From Mermis nigrescens (taxonomy: Eukaryota > Nematoda > Enoplea > Mermithida > Mermithidae): a stretch of 64,000 nucleotides of DNA. Numbering within the stretch: position 1 is the stretch's first letter; every line of letters starts with the position of its first letter. This document shows, piece after piece, positions 45,104 to 57,290 of this stretch. The DNA lies in the NCBI GenBank assembly GCA_036768485.1, contig JAVLUZ010000507.1, positions 186,001-250,000 of the forward strand. Reading direction: 5' to 3'. The notes under the pieces are model-generated. The model searched no databases. It was not told where the DNA came from and was given only the letters and a program-made list of their open reading frames with translations. The position numbers and the translations under genes are program-made.

Positions 45104-45752
45104 GCAACGAGATTTTTGGCGAGGACTAAAAGGAAATACGGTTAGGAATTTCTGAAACTTTCCGGCGCTTCGCACCGGAATTAATTTGTCTGTTCTGTAT
45201 AATTTATGCGGTAATAATTGATTTTGAAAAGCTAAAACGTCAAAATTTTCCGGCGCATAGCGGCGCTGGTTATTATTCTTTCTTTTTTAACGCTGCTGCA
45301 TTGCGTTTAATAGCCTAAATCAGGAAAATATCTTTATACTAAGTTAGTAATTCGCAGCTTAGAGGCTAAAATTGTCAAAATCGTTTCTGTATAAAATTGA
45401 TAATTTTCTGCTCTGACAGAATATTAGTATTCACAGGCTACAAAATGTTAAGGGCGGTAAAAGATTACTAAATTCCTTGATGCTTTGCGTCACTTATGAT
45501 TTCCGAAATGTGTGTCAATCAAAAGACCGTAAATTCTACATGAAAACAGTAAAAATTTCAAAAATTTTCGGCCTTTCGCGCTGATTAACATTTTTGTATT
45601 TTTGATTGCCAGAAACTAATAAATTAGCTAGGCTACATTACTAAAGGTCGAAAAACTCAGGTACATTACGTTACTGGCATTCAATGCTAAAGTAGTCTTA
45701 AAAAATTTTTGTGTATGCCCCCCCCCGAACCAAAATCCTGGCTACGCCTCTG
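45104..45752. other. Right arm of the outermost element
   Basis: Non-coding. Contains CCGGCGCTTCGCACCGG and related hairpin motifs and ends with the GGCTACGCCTCTG inverted end. Confidence 0.5.
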
Positions 45753-45760
45753 AATGAAAT

Positions 45761-46095
45761 AGTACATATCGATGCATTCAAGACAATCGATGATATTGTT
45801 GGTTCAAAGCAGTAGGAAACACAGAAGCTGACGTGCAACAGACCTTATGTAGATACTCTTTTACACATGTCTACAGCAATTGTTTACTAAACTTTTACAT
45901 TTTTCAAAGGCTGCAGAATATACTTCGATTTTTTGCATTGTTTAGAGAAAGTCTGATTTTTTACATATTTTGCGATTCTTGGCATATAACATAAAGAGAT
46001 TTTTCCTAGTCCCCTCCTTTTGCATCCTCGATAATTCACAATCCCAAGTATATTCCCCTTTTTGTTCCATCGGAGCATTTTTCTTTGCTAGTACC
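45761..46095 (-). repeat. Dispersed repeat S, right of the nest
   Basis: Reverse orientation: CTAGTCCCCTCCTTTTGCA and TTCCATCGGAGCATTTTTC at 46,008-46,085. It runs straight into TGTAAA element copy 2, as at 23,640. Confidence 0.6.
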
Positions 46096-46169
46096 CCACT
46101 TTTAATTAGCAAGATTTGGAAATATAGTACTAGATTTCATTTACTGTGCGGTTCTTCTAATAATTGAAT

Positions 46170-48627
46170 GGTTTAAACTTTACAAAGCTACTAGTTGTAG
46201 AAGAAACAAACATTCTGATTAGTAATTTTTATGTTACGTAGAACATCCTGTAAAGAAATATGCTTCCAAAACTTTCTAGAGCTCAACTTAATTTACATTT
46301 TAAACTTTACACAAGAGTGTAAAGAATTTTAGTGGGATTAATAATTTCGATATTACTCTGATATAACGATCAGCATTTATTAAGAAATGAAACCTCTATA
46401 ATGTTCTAAGAACAAATTAACATTAGGTGTTAATCACTTTACACTACTCTTCATGCGCCCCTAGAAGACGTTTCACATCTGTTTCCATATATATTTTACG
46501 ACTTTAGAGAAAAAATAAGTTACCGTGAGGCTCTAGAAGGAAGCTTATTATATAGTGTAAACTTTACACTAGCAACGAGTGTAAAAAGATTTTAGTCGGA
46601 TTTGTAAATTCGATATTACTCGGATATTACGATCAACATTCATGAAAAAATTACGTCTCCATAACGGTTTAATGACAAATAGACACAGATGTAAATCACT
46701 TTACATCACTGTTGAGTGTAAACAAACGCGCCCAGCTGACGTCCCTTATTTGATTCCATGTAAATTTTCAGATTTCGGCAAAAAATTTAGGTTTTTGCAA
46801 AGCTCTAGAACGAAGATAAACCACTTTACATCACTGTTGAGTGTAAACAAACGCGCCCAGCTGACGTCCCTTATTTGATTCCATGTAAATTTTCAGATTT
46901 CGGCAAAAAATTCAGGTTTTCGCAAAGCTCTAGAACGAAGATTAATTAGCAGTATAAACTTTACACAACCGCCTAGTGTAAAGAAGATTTTATTCCGATT
47001 TGTAAATCTGATATTACTCGGATATTATTATCAACATTTATGAAAAAATTGCATGTCTACAATGGTCTGAGGACAAATAAACAATGAGTGTAAACTACTT
47101 TACATCACTGTTGGATGTAAACAAACGCGCCTACGTGACGTCTCACATTTGATTCCTTGAAAATTTCTAGACTCCAGGAAAAATTAGGTTTCTGGAATGC
47201 TCAAAAACGAATACATATGTAGTGTAAACTTCATGTAAACACCTAGTGTAAAGAAGATTTTGGTCAGATTCGTAATTTTGATATTGTTCCGATATTACGA
47301 TTAATATTTATGAAAAAATTAAGTCTCCATAATGTTCTACAGGCAAACTAACAATAGGTGTAAACCACTTTACAACACTGTAGAGTGTAAACATATGCGC
47401 CAGACTGGCATATCAAATTTGATTCCTGGTCCATTTCTAGACTTGATAATCGTGTCCCTGACTCATAACCGGAGAAGCAGGCAGAAAAAACAAGGCAGAA
47501 ACGTATTTTAAACACCAAATTTTTGACTTTACACTCGCTAAATATTAATGTATAGACAATTTGCTTTGACATGCACCCGATATAAAGCACTTTATTTCTA
47601 TTCTATTGGACTTATTCCGACTTCTGGACGGAGAAAGTGGCGAACAAAAAACGCAACGAAAACGTATTTTCCATCATTTAGAACACTGTAAACTTTAAAA
47701 TTCCGTACCGAACTCCCCATTAAGTTTAAAGAAATTCGGTTTGATACAATTTGTAGCTTTTAGATCGTAGTTCATTCCTGTGTGCCAAAATTCTCTTGCA
47801 AAAATTATTTGGTATGATTTATTAATCCAAATTCGGAAAAAAAACGTGTTTTTTCGCCCATTTTTTACCTCTGATTTCGAACTTTACACCCCCATAAATA
47901 ACTCAATATTGCGTTTTTTTAAATGCAATTTGCTGCGATGTGAAGCCCCTGAGAGGCACTTTATTACTGCTGTATTCAATTTACCCTGTCAAATAAGCTA
48001 AAAAATTTGGCAGAGAAATCTTACTTAAAATCAGTTTTTTACACCATCCACTAGAGTGTAAACTTTAAACCCCAGGATCTAACTCACCATAGAGCGTAGA
48101 AGACTTTGCTTATATGCAGAATGTAGCCCTTGATCAGCTCTACATTTCTGTCAGAAAACATTTCAAAAAACTCATAACCGGAGTTAGTATCAGACATAAG
48201 CAGGTTGAAAACTCGACCAAAAAGTGCTTTTTCACCCCCAGATTTTCGCACTCTTTACACTGCCATTCGATAACTAATGCGAATTTCAAAAACAAAAAAG
48301 TGCCATCTGTAGAATTCATCCCTCTATTATCCTATGCTGTTCAATTCTTAGAGTCATAAATACTCAGTTGTCCACATGCCGCATTATAAATGTCCCAAAA
48401 TTTGTCCCATGTTATAACGTTACACAAAAACTTTACACCTTCTTTACACAGTCAGTTTTGAGTTTCAAGAAAAACAAAAAAACACGGGCAGCGAATTTTT
48501 TTATTATCTTTCTTTTAAAAAAACCGCACCTTCCAGAAGTGTCCCGTTATAGCTGTAGGGGGTGCACAGGTGTTAGGGGTACCCAAGTATATTATAGGTA
48601 CGCGCTAACGCGCTACCTATGATTATA
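46170..48627 (+). mobile_element. TGTAAA-rich element, copy 2
   Basis: Same content and order as 23,790-26,598, including an internal near-exact tandem duplication of about 130 bp (CACTTTACATCACTGTTGAG at 46,696 and 46,822). It ends in a diverged hairpin at 48,588-48,627 (TATTATAGGTACGCGC with GCGCTACCTATGATTATA). Confidence 0.55.
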
Positions 48628-48847
48628 GTCTGTTTCATTTATCTTAGAGCTTTTTCAGCAAATGTTTTCGGAGGTTACAGTAACCCCTTCTTTCTTATTT
48701 ACTGTAGGTCGCTGGATCTCACTATAGCTATGTAGTAGAGACGGGTTTTTCAACAACATTTTTGCGGCATAATTTAATCGCGCATTCATCATATCGAGTC
48801 GATACTTTAAACACAATCGACTAAGATGTTAAGAAACGCCGCGAACT

Positions 48848-48921
48848 CCCGCATAGCTCAGTGGTAAAACCTCTTGCTTGTAGTCGAAGCAACCCGTTTT
48901 CGATTCCAACCGAAGGGTACT
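48848..48921 (+). ncRNA. tRNA-like head of a SINE-like copy
   Basis: TAGCTCAGTGGTAAAAC resembles a D arm and A box; TGCTT/AAGCA closes a 7-base loop GTAGTCG (T at 33, AGT at the anticodon position, Thr-like); TTCGATTCC resembles a B box. The D and T stems do not pair well. Repeat S follows directly, so this may be a tRNA-derived SINE with S as its body. Confidence 0.4.
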
Positions 48922-48929
48922 TATAGAGA

Positions 48930-49320
48930 AAAATGCTCCAATAGAACAGAAAAGACGAATATACTTGGTATTGTGGATTATCAAGGATGTAAAAGGAGGG
49001 GACTAGGAAAAAACTACCTCTGTATATGCCTAGAGTCGAAAAATCTGTTGAAAAGCAGACTTTCTCTAAGCAATGCAAAAAATTGAAGTATATTTTACGG
49101 TCTCTGAAAAACGGTAACCTTCTTTAAAAAATTTTCATTGCTTCACATGTGAGTGTATAAACATAATCTAAAATGTTTACTTTTTGTAAATTGCTTGCAA
49201 GTTGCAACGCTGACTTGCTCCGTATCGTGATTAATAGGAAACCAACTACAATTGTATTTAAAGGTTTTTATTTTGTTCATATGAGCATTATAGCAAGCAA
49301 ACCTGGCTTCGGTTGTACCT
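48930..49320 (+). repeat. Dispersed repeat S, full copy
   Basis: ATGCTCCAATAGAACAG, then GGATGTAAAAGGAGGGGACT and CTTTCTCTAAGCAATGCAAA, continuing to AGCATTATAGCAAGC. This is the longest copy and matches 23,250-23,640 in reverse. Confidence 0.65.
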
Positions 49321-49564
49321 AGTGCACAGCAGTAGTAAGGCGGGGTACCCTAGGGCGCGTGTTGAGAGATAGACTGTCTCTTAACGTGCGTCCTACTTCC
49401 GTTATTACAGCATATGTATAGTAAGTGTAATATTACTTGTACGTAGCGGTTATTGAACTCTTGGCCGGCCTGCCCGCCTGGCTACAGTCCACCGGCGTAT
49501 GCATTCCGTTGGTAGAGTAGAGCCCATGTGTTAAATGTAGCCCGCCACGGTATAATGGGTCCGC

Positions 49565-49690
49565 CCATTAAAATAGAGCCCGCCATGTTAAATGTTAAAT
49601 GTTAAATGTTAAATGTGTTGAATGTGTTAAATGTTAAATTAAATTAAATTAAAATGTTAAATTAAATTAAACGTGTTAAATGCGCCCGCC
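49565..49690 (+). repeat. GTTAAAT tandem repeat
   Basis: Irregular runs of TGTTAAAT and TTAAATTAAA. Confidence 0.75.
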
Positions 49691-49699
49691 CGGTCCTTA

Positions 49700-50390
49700 A
49701 ATGAAAAATATAGGTTTGGTCACTGAAAGGTCATGTTACGAAATAATATGCAGCTAGCCTACATGTGACCTTGAGTTTCGTTATTGAATCAATTCAGTGC
49801 ATTACGAAAACTTGTTGGAATTTTTAAAAACTGCCAAGTTAAATGCGCATAAACAGACTATAGACCATTACAACAACTAGTAATTTTATTGAAAGAATAC
49901 GTGCAAGAACCATCATTGTGTTTTACGTGTGATATAGCGATTGAATAACTTTAAAAACAATGAACGCCTGGCGGTGCATTATATGAATAAAACCATTTAA
50001 AAGAAGACAGTGTGGCGATAAAACAAAAATTAAATATACGTTAGGCACAGCTGAGAATATTGAAAAATAGGTGCAACGCAGCGATCAGATAATTAGAAAA
50101 ATTTTAAAAAAGTGTGATAATAAGGCGGTTCATTATTGTAAAAACCATCTTAAAAAGACAGTTTTACGCGGCAATAGAGTGAATATAATTGTGCTATATG
50201 TAGTTATGATCAATAATAAATAGATGTGCAATTTTGCGATCGGATAATAATTTTAGAAACGCGGTACAATAATACGGTACATTAAATTAGATAAAAAATT
50301 AATCAAGAGTAGTATTATTTATTATAAAAAATTTCCCAAAAATTTTGATGAAAAATGATTTTAGCATTTTAGAAAACTTCATATTTTCAA
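49700..50390. other. No gene seen
   Basis: AT-rich unique sequence without coding signal. Confidence 0.4.
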
Positions 50391-50392
50391 AC

Positions 50393-50577
50393 TTACAGTT
50401 TAAGCAAATAATTTTTCAAGTCTTCATCGTCGTAATCCAGTGTTTGGCTGAACTGAAAGAATTCGCCCTCGTCGTTATCGTCGTCGTTTTTGCGTTTCTT
50501 AGTGGCTCGAATTGTAGAAATAGCGGCTGATGTACCTGCAGTCGTGCTAGTCTCAGGCAAATCGGGCGATTCGGCTA
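50393..50577 (-). CDS. Possible terminal exon, acidic protein with basic patch
   Basis: On the minus strand a 3' splice-like TTTTGTAG at 50,578 is followed by ESPDLPETSTTAGTSAA, a basic patch ATKKRKNDDDNDEGE, and SQTLDYDDEDLKNYLLKL before a stop. Composition looks protein-coding: acidic, low-hydrophobic, with a possible nuclear signal KKRK. A donor-like TTGG/GTGAGT at 51,017 has matching phase but its exon has no clear start. Family not recognised. Confidence 0.3.
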
Positions 50578-50679
50578 CAAAACAATTTTTGCAATTAATG
50601 CAAAATTCTTTATTGAAGCTGATTTCAAAACCATAAAAAATTTGCATATAAAATATTTGAAAATACATAAAGTTTTTCT

Positions 50680-51290
50680 TATTAAGGAATAAATGTTAAA
50701 TTGAAACGAACAATGTGGCAACAATGGCACTATTGTTAAGCAAAATAATTATTGCGTAATCTTTCTGCTAAACATATACCTCTATTATTTATTCATTTTT
50801 TCTAGCCTACAAATTTAACAAATCCAGAAGACATTATTTGTATATAACAATTTAAAAAATCAATAACATTAAAATTTTTAAGTAATTTCGATGACACTAA
50901 CTTTATTTTGTACACTTTAAATAGGCATTTCGTGCATCTAAAATTCTAAAAAATATGTTTATAAATTCTAAAAATTTTTAAAGCAACACAAACAAGTATT
51001 CTAAATATAACTCACCCAAGTTGTTTAAGTCTTGAGTTTCCACCGCTACTTTAAGTTGGCGCTTTTTTTGCAAACGACATTAAAGCGTTCTCTTCTTCCG
51101 ATTCGAGATATTCTTTAAATAAATTAAATATGCAATCCAAAGAAACGTATTTATAAGTACATAAAACACAGGTATTACTTATTAGTACATTAATGATATA
51201 AAAGTGCTCTTGAAAAAAAGCAAAGTGTCATAAAGTTGATTTGTGCGCTTGTTTCACTTTCAAAGTATTATTTTTGACTCAGTTATTACT
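50680..51290. other. No further gene seen
   Basis: AT-rich; one minus frame near 51,100 (FKEYLESEEENALMSFAKK) is short and stops at once. Confidence 0.3.
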
Positions 51291-51295
51291 TTGTT

Positions 51296-51297
<2 letters not shown>

Positions 51298-51388
<91 letters not shown>
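51298..51388 (+). repeat. (ATT)n microsatellite running into a gap
   Basis: About 30 ATT units up to the first N. Confidence 0.95.
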
Positions 51389-51488
51389 NNNNNNNNNNNN
51401 NNNNNNNNNNNNNNNNNNNNNNNNNNNNNNNNNNNNNNNNNNNNNNNNNNNNNNNNNNNNNNNNNNNNNNNNNNNNNNNNNNNNNNNN
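51389..51488. other. Assembly gap of 100 N
   Basis: Exactly 100 N; probably a placeholder of unknown true length. Confidence 0.99.
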
Positions 51489-51897
51489 TCCGTACTGGGG
51501 CCAATTCATTTCCACTTGGAATTCCAAGTCCCAAGTTCCAAAGTCTTGAAAAACGTGAAATTTTCCAAGTCCTAGTTTGTTTGCTCCGTCATTTTCCAAG
51601 TCCCAACGGAAATTCCAAGTTCCAAGTTCTAGATGCTCGGAGAACCGGCGTTTTTCCAAGTTGTGATTTATTTGCAGCTAGGTTTTCAAGTTCCAAGACT
51701 TGGAATTTCCAAGCGTTTTTCCCAAGTAAAAGTGCATTTTCCCAAGAGTCAATTCATTTGCTTCTGAATTTTTTGACTTGGATTCCAAGTCTTGGAAAAT
51801 TTACTTGGAAGATAGCATTATTTTTCCCCAGTCGATTTTCAGTTGGAAAAATTTTTCCAAGCGCGTTAAGTTGATCTTATACATATTATTTGGCGTT

Positions 51898-52840
51898 AGT
51901 GAATAGTCAAGAAATCAATAATAATAATAATAATAACAATAATAAATAATAATAATAGTGATAATAATAATTATTATAATATATTTATAAATAAATCTTA
52001 TGTTTTTCAAATTTATCGGAAAAAACCTGTGACATTTAAAAATCCAAATAAATTATTATGCGAGTGTAATTATTTTTTCAATAAGTAAAAAGGATAAATT
52101 TGAGACTAACGGCCAAAAATCATCGCAAATTACATAAACTGCCTAACATTTTTGCCCCCTCCCCTTAAACCCGCCCCTGCTTTTTTAAATATACGTACAA
52201 AAAATCTTATAAAACAGTCTGAACATTTAGGGTTATTTCATTTCCGATTTAACTGAATAGCTTTTCACATCTCAAGATCGTGTTAGATGCCGCTTGCCAA
52301 AGCAAATTCGTCCTCTCTTGCATGTTGCAGAAAATTGACAAGATCAGCATAAGTTGCTCTTTGAAAAGTTCATCAGCAATTTCTAAATAGAGACTAATTT
52401 TCTAAAAATCTATAGTACAAATATTGCAAAGTCAAGAAATTTAAATTCTTTTGAACCGCATTAATTAGATTTCATAATTTCAATATTAATAATGATAAAA
52501 ATAATAATAATAATCACGACAATAATAATCACGACAATCATAATGAAAAAATTGTTCTACGAGTCCAAGCAAGACTGTTCCGTTATTTTAAAGAATGCTA
52601 CTCAGAAAAAGTAAAAAATATACGATTCTGTCAAATATGCAGCCTTATAATGCTAAGTTGCAGTACATACGCGCAATACTTTGAATAATCGTGCATAAAT
52701 AGGCATTCAACAATGACTTGCAGGTGTCGCGCAAGATTTAATGTAGGTACATAAATGTAATGTTTCTGCTACATAGTAACAATTGGATGGAGTTCTCCTT
52801 TGTTCTCATTTATTGTGATGAATATCTGAAAACAACTTTT
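51898..52840. other. AT-rich interior with AATAAT runs
   Basis: Short ATA/AAT microsatellite runs at 51,900-51,975 and 52,490-52,545; no gene seen. Confidence 0.5.
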
Positions 52841-52846
52841 AAATCC

Positions 52847-53190
52847 TCATGCAATTTCCAACAAATCAAGGAGGCTAAATAGTAGAGTATTTTGTGTTTC
52901 AACACTTCTACGTACTTCTGAGTGCGACACTACACCAGATCCACTTTGATGATTCTTGTCGAACTTCCGTAATGTAGCTTTCCGCAGATCTTGCCAGCAT
53001 TCATCACGAGGTTTACTCCACGATTTTTCTGAATATTCCGTTAATCCTCGCGATAGCGTTTCTCTTTGCACTTCTTTGCACGCCGCTTATTTGTCGTTAT
53101 TTGTTAATTTTTACAGAAAATGCCCAAAAATTACGTCCCTGCTTTCCTCAATTGCCTTAAACGCTACTTTTTTCGCGCGTTTTATCGTTC
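52847..53190 (-). CDS. Possible MADF/Myb-SANT-like DNA-binding fragment
   Basis: The minus frame has EVQRETLSRGLTEYSEKSW, then ECWQDLRKATLRKFDKNHQ and SGSGVV, an arrangement (regular Trp/Leu, basic helix, SGSG turn) seen in MADF and Myb/SANT-like domains of transposon and host regulators. Upstream (KRAKKVAFKAIEESRD) it is interrupted by stops. Similarity is by eye only. Its position inside an element with repeated TTCCAAGT words would suit a protein binding those ends. Confidence 0.3.
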
Positions 53191-53610
53191 GGTGGTTTTT
53201 GGCACATTTTTAGCGCAGTGTTTGCAAACACAATGACATTCCACCAAAAACAGCGTTTTCACGAGAGACGCGCGTGTGACACCTCCTTATTGCTTTTATC
53301 GTACCATAACTCACGTGCAGCGCATTGTGAACAGATTTATGTTAATTGGACTTGGAAATTTTTATCCGAGCCCGACTTGGAAATTCCAAGTGCTTGGAAA
53401 GAGCAAAAAGACAGATACTTGGAAACTTGGAAAATTTACTTGGAGACTTGGAGAAAAAACGACATTTTTCCAAGTTGAAAAATGCTAATAGACTTGGAAA
53501 TTTTATTTGAGCAAATGAACTGACACTTGGAAACTTGGAAATTCCAAGTCTTGAAACTTGGAACTTGGGACTTGGATTTCCAAGTGGAAATGAATTAGCC
53601 CCTGGGGGGA

Positions 53611-54040
53611 CGGCCCATATCCGAGATTTTATTTCTGAGGGAGTGAAAATTTTGAAGTTGGATACATATAAAGGCATTTTTGAGAGTTTCTTGGTGAGCT
53701 CTCCCATGCAATGAAAACGAAAATGTTGAGGAAAAAGTTCAAAACTTTTCTGTTTACTTTAAATTCATATCACGCAAATCAGTCGGTTAAACTATCTAAA
53801 CAGTGTGAGGATTTAATCTTAGTGCTTTACAGAGAAAAACAATACAGAAAATGATTTACTCAGAGCAAAGTAGGTACCGGAAAATTTTGACATTTTATTC
53901 CCTCATAGCTCAAATTTGAACAGTTTTGAGCGGGCTAGTAGACAAAAGATGTAGATAAAGAGTAGGTAATTTGCATGCCGGAAAAATTTCATGTTCTCTG
54001 TCATATTACTCAAATTTCAGCTGTTTTAAATGGACTAGAA
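53611..54040. other. No gene seen
   Basis: Non-coding AT-rich sequence upstream of the LINE fragment. Confidence 0.4.
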
Positions 54041-54044
54041 GACT

Positions 54045-54214
54045 AGAAGAGATAATCTCATAAGATGGATTCATGATTTGTTGACTAATCGTACTCAGAG
54101 TGTTAAGCTTGATAATTCAGTCTCACTACCGGGAAATGTACTTAGTGGTGTTCCACAGGGGGAGTGTCCTGGGACCTGTTTTATTCTTACTTTACATTAA
54201 TGTTATTACAAACC
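54045..54214 (+). pseudogene. LINE 1, reverse transcriptase palm (5' part)
   Basis: Reads RWIHDLLTNRTQSVKLDNS, then LPGNVLSGVPQGECPG, the GVPQG block of non-LTR reverse transcriptase. The element at 54,215 interrupts it; the rest follows at 57,397. Confidence 0.75.
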
Positions 54215-54659
54215 CATCGCTGGGCAAGCCTTAAAGTCTGGGCTGGTACCGGAGCCCAATTTTTTGGTTGGTCGCCTAAGTCAGAAAATTGGTTGAATTT
54301 TTGACATGTTAGTCTTGCTTCCACGCTAAGTCCATTCATAATTTCTTGTGAAGTCGCACTATTTCTCGCGACATAATTTTTTAATTAAAAATGGTGTGTC
54401 AAAATTAGTAGGGTGTAAAACATAGTGCAATCGATAATTTGCATGGCAATTATGTTTAAAAACTCATTACTTTAGTAACAATTGACCCTTAAATCTTGAA
54501 GAGACATTCACCGCATTTAATATGCTTATTTTTTATGCAATTCGTTGCGTAAAAATAAGACTCCCACTGACTTCCTCATTTTCATCGTCGTCAAATAGTA
54601 TATATGCTTTCATTTCTAATATAAATCCTGCTTGAAATGCATGAAAATTGTCACAATTC

Positions 54660-55920
54660 AAGCGCAACCTCTAAACATCAATAACGAATAATAAAATTAA
54701 ATCAATTCGGCGCGAAGCGCGGAAAAATGTTGAATTTAACCTTTGTGAAACGCAATTTTGCATTACAAAAATCGTCCGAATTTGGCGCGGCTTAAGCATC
54801 AAGAACAAGTAATAAAATTAAATCAATTCGGCGCGAAGCTGGAGAAAAATTTTCAGATTCTGACACCTTTTAAAACGCGATTTTGTATTACAAAAATTGT
54901 CCAAATTTGGCGCGAAGCTCAAACGTCAATAACAAAGTAATAAGATTGAATCAATTCGGCGCAAAGTGCCGGAAAATTTTGAAATTCACCTTTTTGAAAC
55001 ACAATTCTGCATCACAAAAATTATCCGAATTCGGCGGAAGCGCCGGGAAAATTTTGAAATTTAACCTTTTTGTGAAGACGTACAATTTTGCATTACAAAA
55101 AATTATTGTCCAAATTTGGCGCGGCTTAAGCATCAAGAACAAGTAATAAAATTAAATCAATTCGGCGCAAAGCGCCCGGGAATATTTTTTAGATTCTACC
55201 TTTTTGAAACGCAATTTTGCATTACAAAAATTGTCCAAATTTGGAGCGACTTAAGCATCAATAACAAGTACTAAAAAATTAAATCTATTCAGCGCCGAAG
55301 CCTTGCAAAAATTTTTGAGATTTCACCTTTTTGAAACGCAACTTGTTGCATCACACAAATTATCCGAATTCGGCGCGAAGCGCTGAAAAATTTTGAAATT
55401 CGGCCTTTGTGAAACGCAATTTTGCGGCACGGAAATTGTCCAAAATTTGGCGCGACTCAAGCATCAAGAACAAGTAACAAAATTAAAATCAATTCGGCGC
55501 GAAGCTGCAGAATATTGCACAGGTCCTACCTTTTTGAAACGCAATTTTTGCGTTACAAAAATTGTCCAAATTTGGCGCGACTTAAGCATCAATAACAAGT
55601 ACTAAAAATAAATCTATTCAGCGTGAAGCGAAAATTTTGAGATTTCACCTTTTGAAACGCAATTTTGCATCACAAAAATTATCCGAATTCGGCGCGAAGC
55701 GCTGAAAAGAGATTTGAAATTTAACCTTTGTGAAACGCAATTTTGCATTACAAAAATTGTCCAAATTTGACGCGGTTTAAGCATCAATAACAAGTAATAA
55801 AATTAAATCTATTTGGCGTGAAGCGCTGGAAAATTTTGAGTTACACCTTTTTTGAAGCCCAATTTTGCATTACTAAAATTGTCCAAATTCAGCGCGGCCT
55901 AAACATCAATAACAAGTAAT
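54660..55920 (+). repeat. Array A: GGCGCGAAGCGC units
   Basis: About a dozen degenerate units of 80-130 bp, each with AATCAATTCGGCGCGAAGCG, TTTTTGAAACGCAATTTTGC and ATTACAAAAATTGTCC; alternate units add AAGCATCAATAACAAGTAAT. Confidence 0.9.
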
Positions 55921-56159
55921 AAAAGACTAGCCGTTTTGTTTGCCCTTGAAACAGGTGGACAGAACAAGTATGTATGTATTTTTAATACATCGATGTGTAG
56001 GAAGATCACAAAAATACATCATTAGTTTTATTTTGATCTGACCGAATTATTAATTACACTACTCTTAATTAGGCATTACTTACTTAAGTAAAATCTCTGA
56101 ATTATGCATTACTTACGTACCGATTTTTAGAGAGCCCAGTAACCGATTTGGTTGCCGGG

Positions 56160-57290
56160 ATTTAAAAATCCGGATGTTGAGATCTAAAAAATGATTGCTG
56201 AGCTCAAAAATCGGTTGCTGGACTACAAAAGTCGGTTGCTGAGGTCTCAAAATCGGTGCTGGGGTCAAAAAATCAGTTGGTGGGATCCGGAAATCGGTTG
56301 CTGGAGGTCTCAAAATCAGTTCCTGGCTCCGAAAATCCGGTCGCACGGGGTCTTAAAATCAGTTTGCTTGGCTCCGAAACTCGGTTGCTGGGGTCCCTAA
56401 ATCAGTTGCTGGGCTCCCAAAATCAGTTAGTGGGCTTAAAAATCGGTTGCTAGAATCTAAAAACCAGCTGGTGGGCTCAAAATCGGTTGCTGAGGTCTGA
56501 AAATCGATTGCTATGGTCAAAAAATCAAGTTGTTGGTGTCCAAAAATCGGTTGCTGTGGTCTGAAAACCGGTTGGTTGGCTCCAAAAATCGGTTGCTGAG
56601 GTCTATAAATCGGTTGGTGAGCTCCAAAAATCGGCTGCGGGGTCTACAAATCGGTTTGTGAGCTCGAAAAAATTGATTGATGGGTCCTAAATCGCTTATT
56701 AGGCTTAAAAATCGCCTGTTGGGTTCCCTAAATCCGTTGTTGGGGTCTGAAAATCAGTTGCTAGGGTCTAAAAGTTGATTGGTTGGCTACTATAAAAAAT
56801 CGGTTGCTTGGGGTCTGAAAACTGGTTGGTTGGCTCCGAAAATCGGTTGCTGAGGCCTAGAAATCGGTTGGTGAGCTCCAAAAATTGATTGATGGGTCCT
56901 AAATCGCTTATTGGGCTTATAAATCGCTTACTGGGAGTCATAAATCCGTTACTGATGTCCGAAAATCAGTTGCTGGGGTCTGAAAATTGGTTGGTTGGCT
57001 ACTTAAAAATCGGTTGCTGGGGGGTCTGTGGCAGACCGGTTGGTCGGCTCCAAAAATCGGTTGCCGGGTCAAGGAATCGGTTAATGAGCTCCAAAAAATC
57101 GGTTGCTGGGGTCTAAAAATCAGTTGATGGGCTCAAAATTAGTTGAACCCAGGAGCAATTGATTTTTAGAGCCATCCAACCGATTTTTAAACCCCAGCAA
57201 CCGATTTTTAGAGGCCACATCAACCGGCTCTTAGACCCCCAGCAACCAATTTTTTGGAGCCAACTTAATCGATTTTTACACCAAAAAAAG
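56160..57290 (+). repeat. Array B: AAAATCGGTTGCTGGGGTC units
   Basis: About 45 short units of 20-35 bp around AAAATCGGTTGCTGGGGTCT; the direction flips near 57,130, after which units read CAACCGATTTTTA. Confidence 0.9.

Larger units (their letters stand above)
28987..45752. mobile_element. Outermost hAT-like element, holding the whole nest
   Basis: The left end CATAGGCGTAGCCAGG and the right end (reverse complement CAGAGGCGTAGCCAGG) are inverted. The flanks are AATGAAAT at 28,979-28,986 and AATGAAAT at 45,753-45,760: a perfect 8-bp duplication 16.8 kb apart. The element's own sequence is only 28,987 to about 30,380 and about 45,110 to 45,752; the rest is later insertions. Its ORFs of 111-128 codons (29,213-29,596, 29,250-29,585, 29,895-30,281) show no recognisable domain. 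Confidence 0.85.
51489..53610. mobile_element. Element with TTCCAAGT-rich inverted ends
   Basis: The left arm (51,489-51,870) and right arm (53,340-53,610) are built from TTCCAAGT / ACTTGGAA words and are inverted relative to each other: GGGGCCAATTCATTTCCACT at the left against AGTGGAAATGAATTAGCCCC at the right. The outer left end lies in the gap. The interior carries one candidate DNA-binding ORF. Confidence 0.6.

Noticed and set aside
51243..51659. ORFs across the N gap
   Set aside because: Built from (ATT)n and 100 N; not interpretable as protein.
54758..55605. Plus ORFs of 60-87 codons
   Set aside because: Array A read through; similar peptides recur in every unit.
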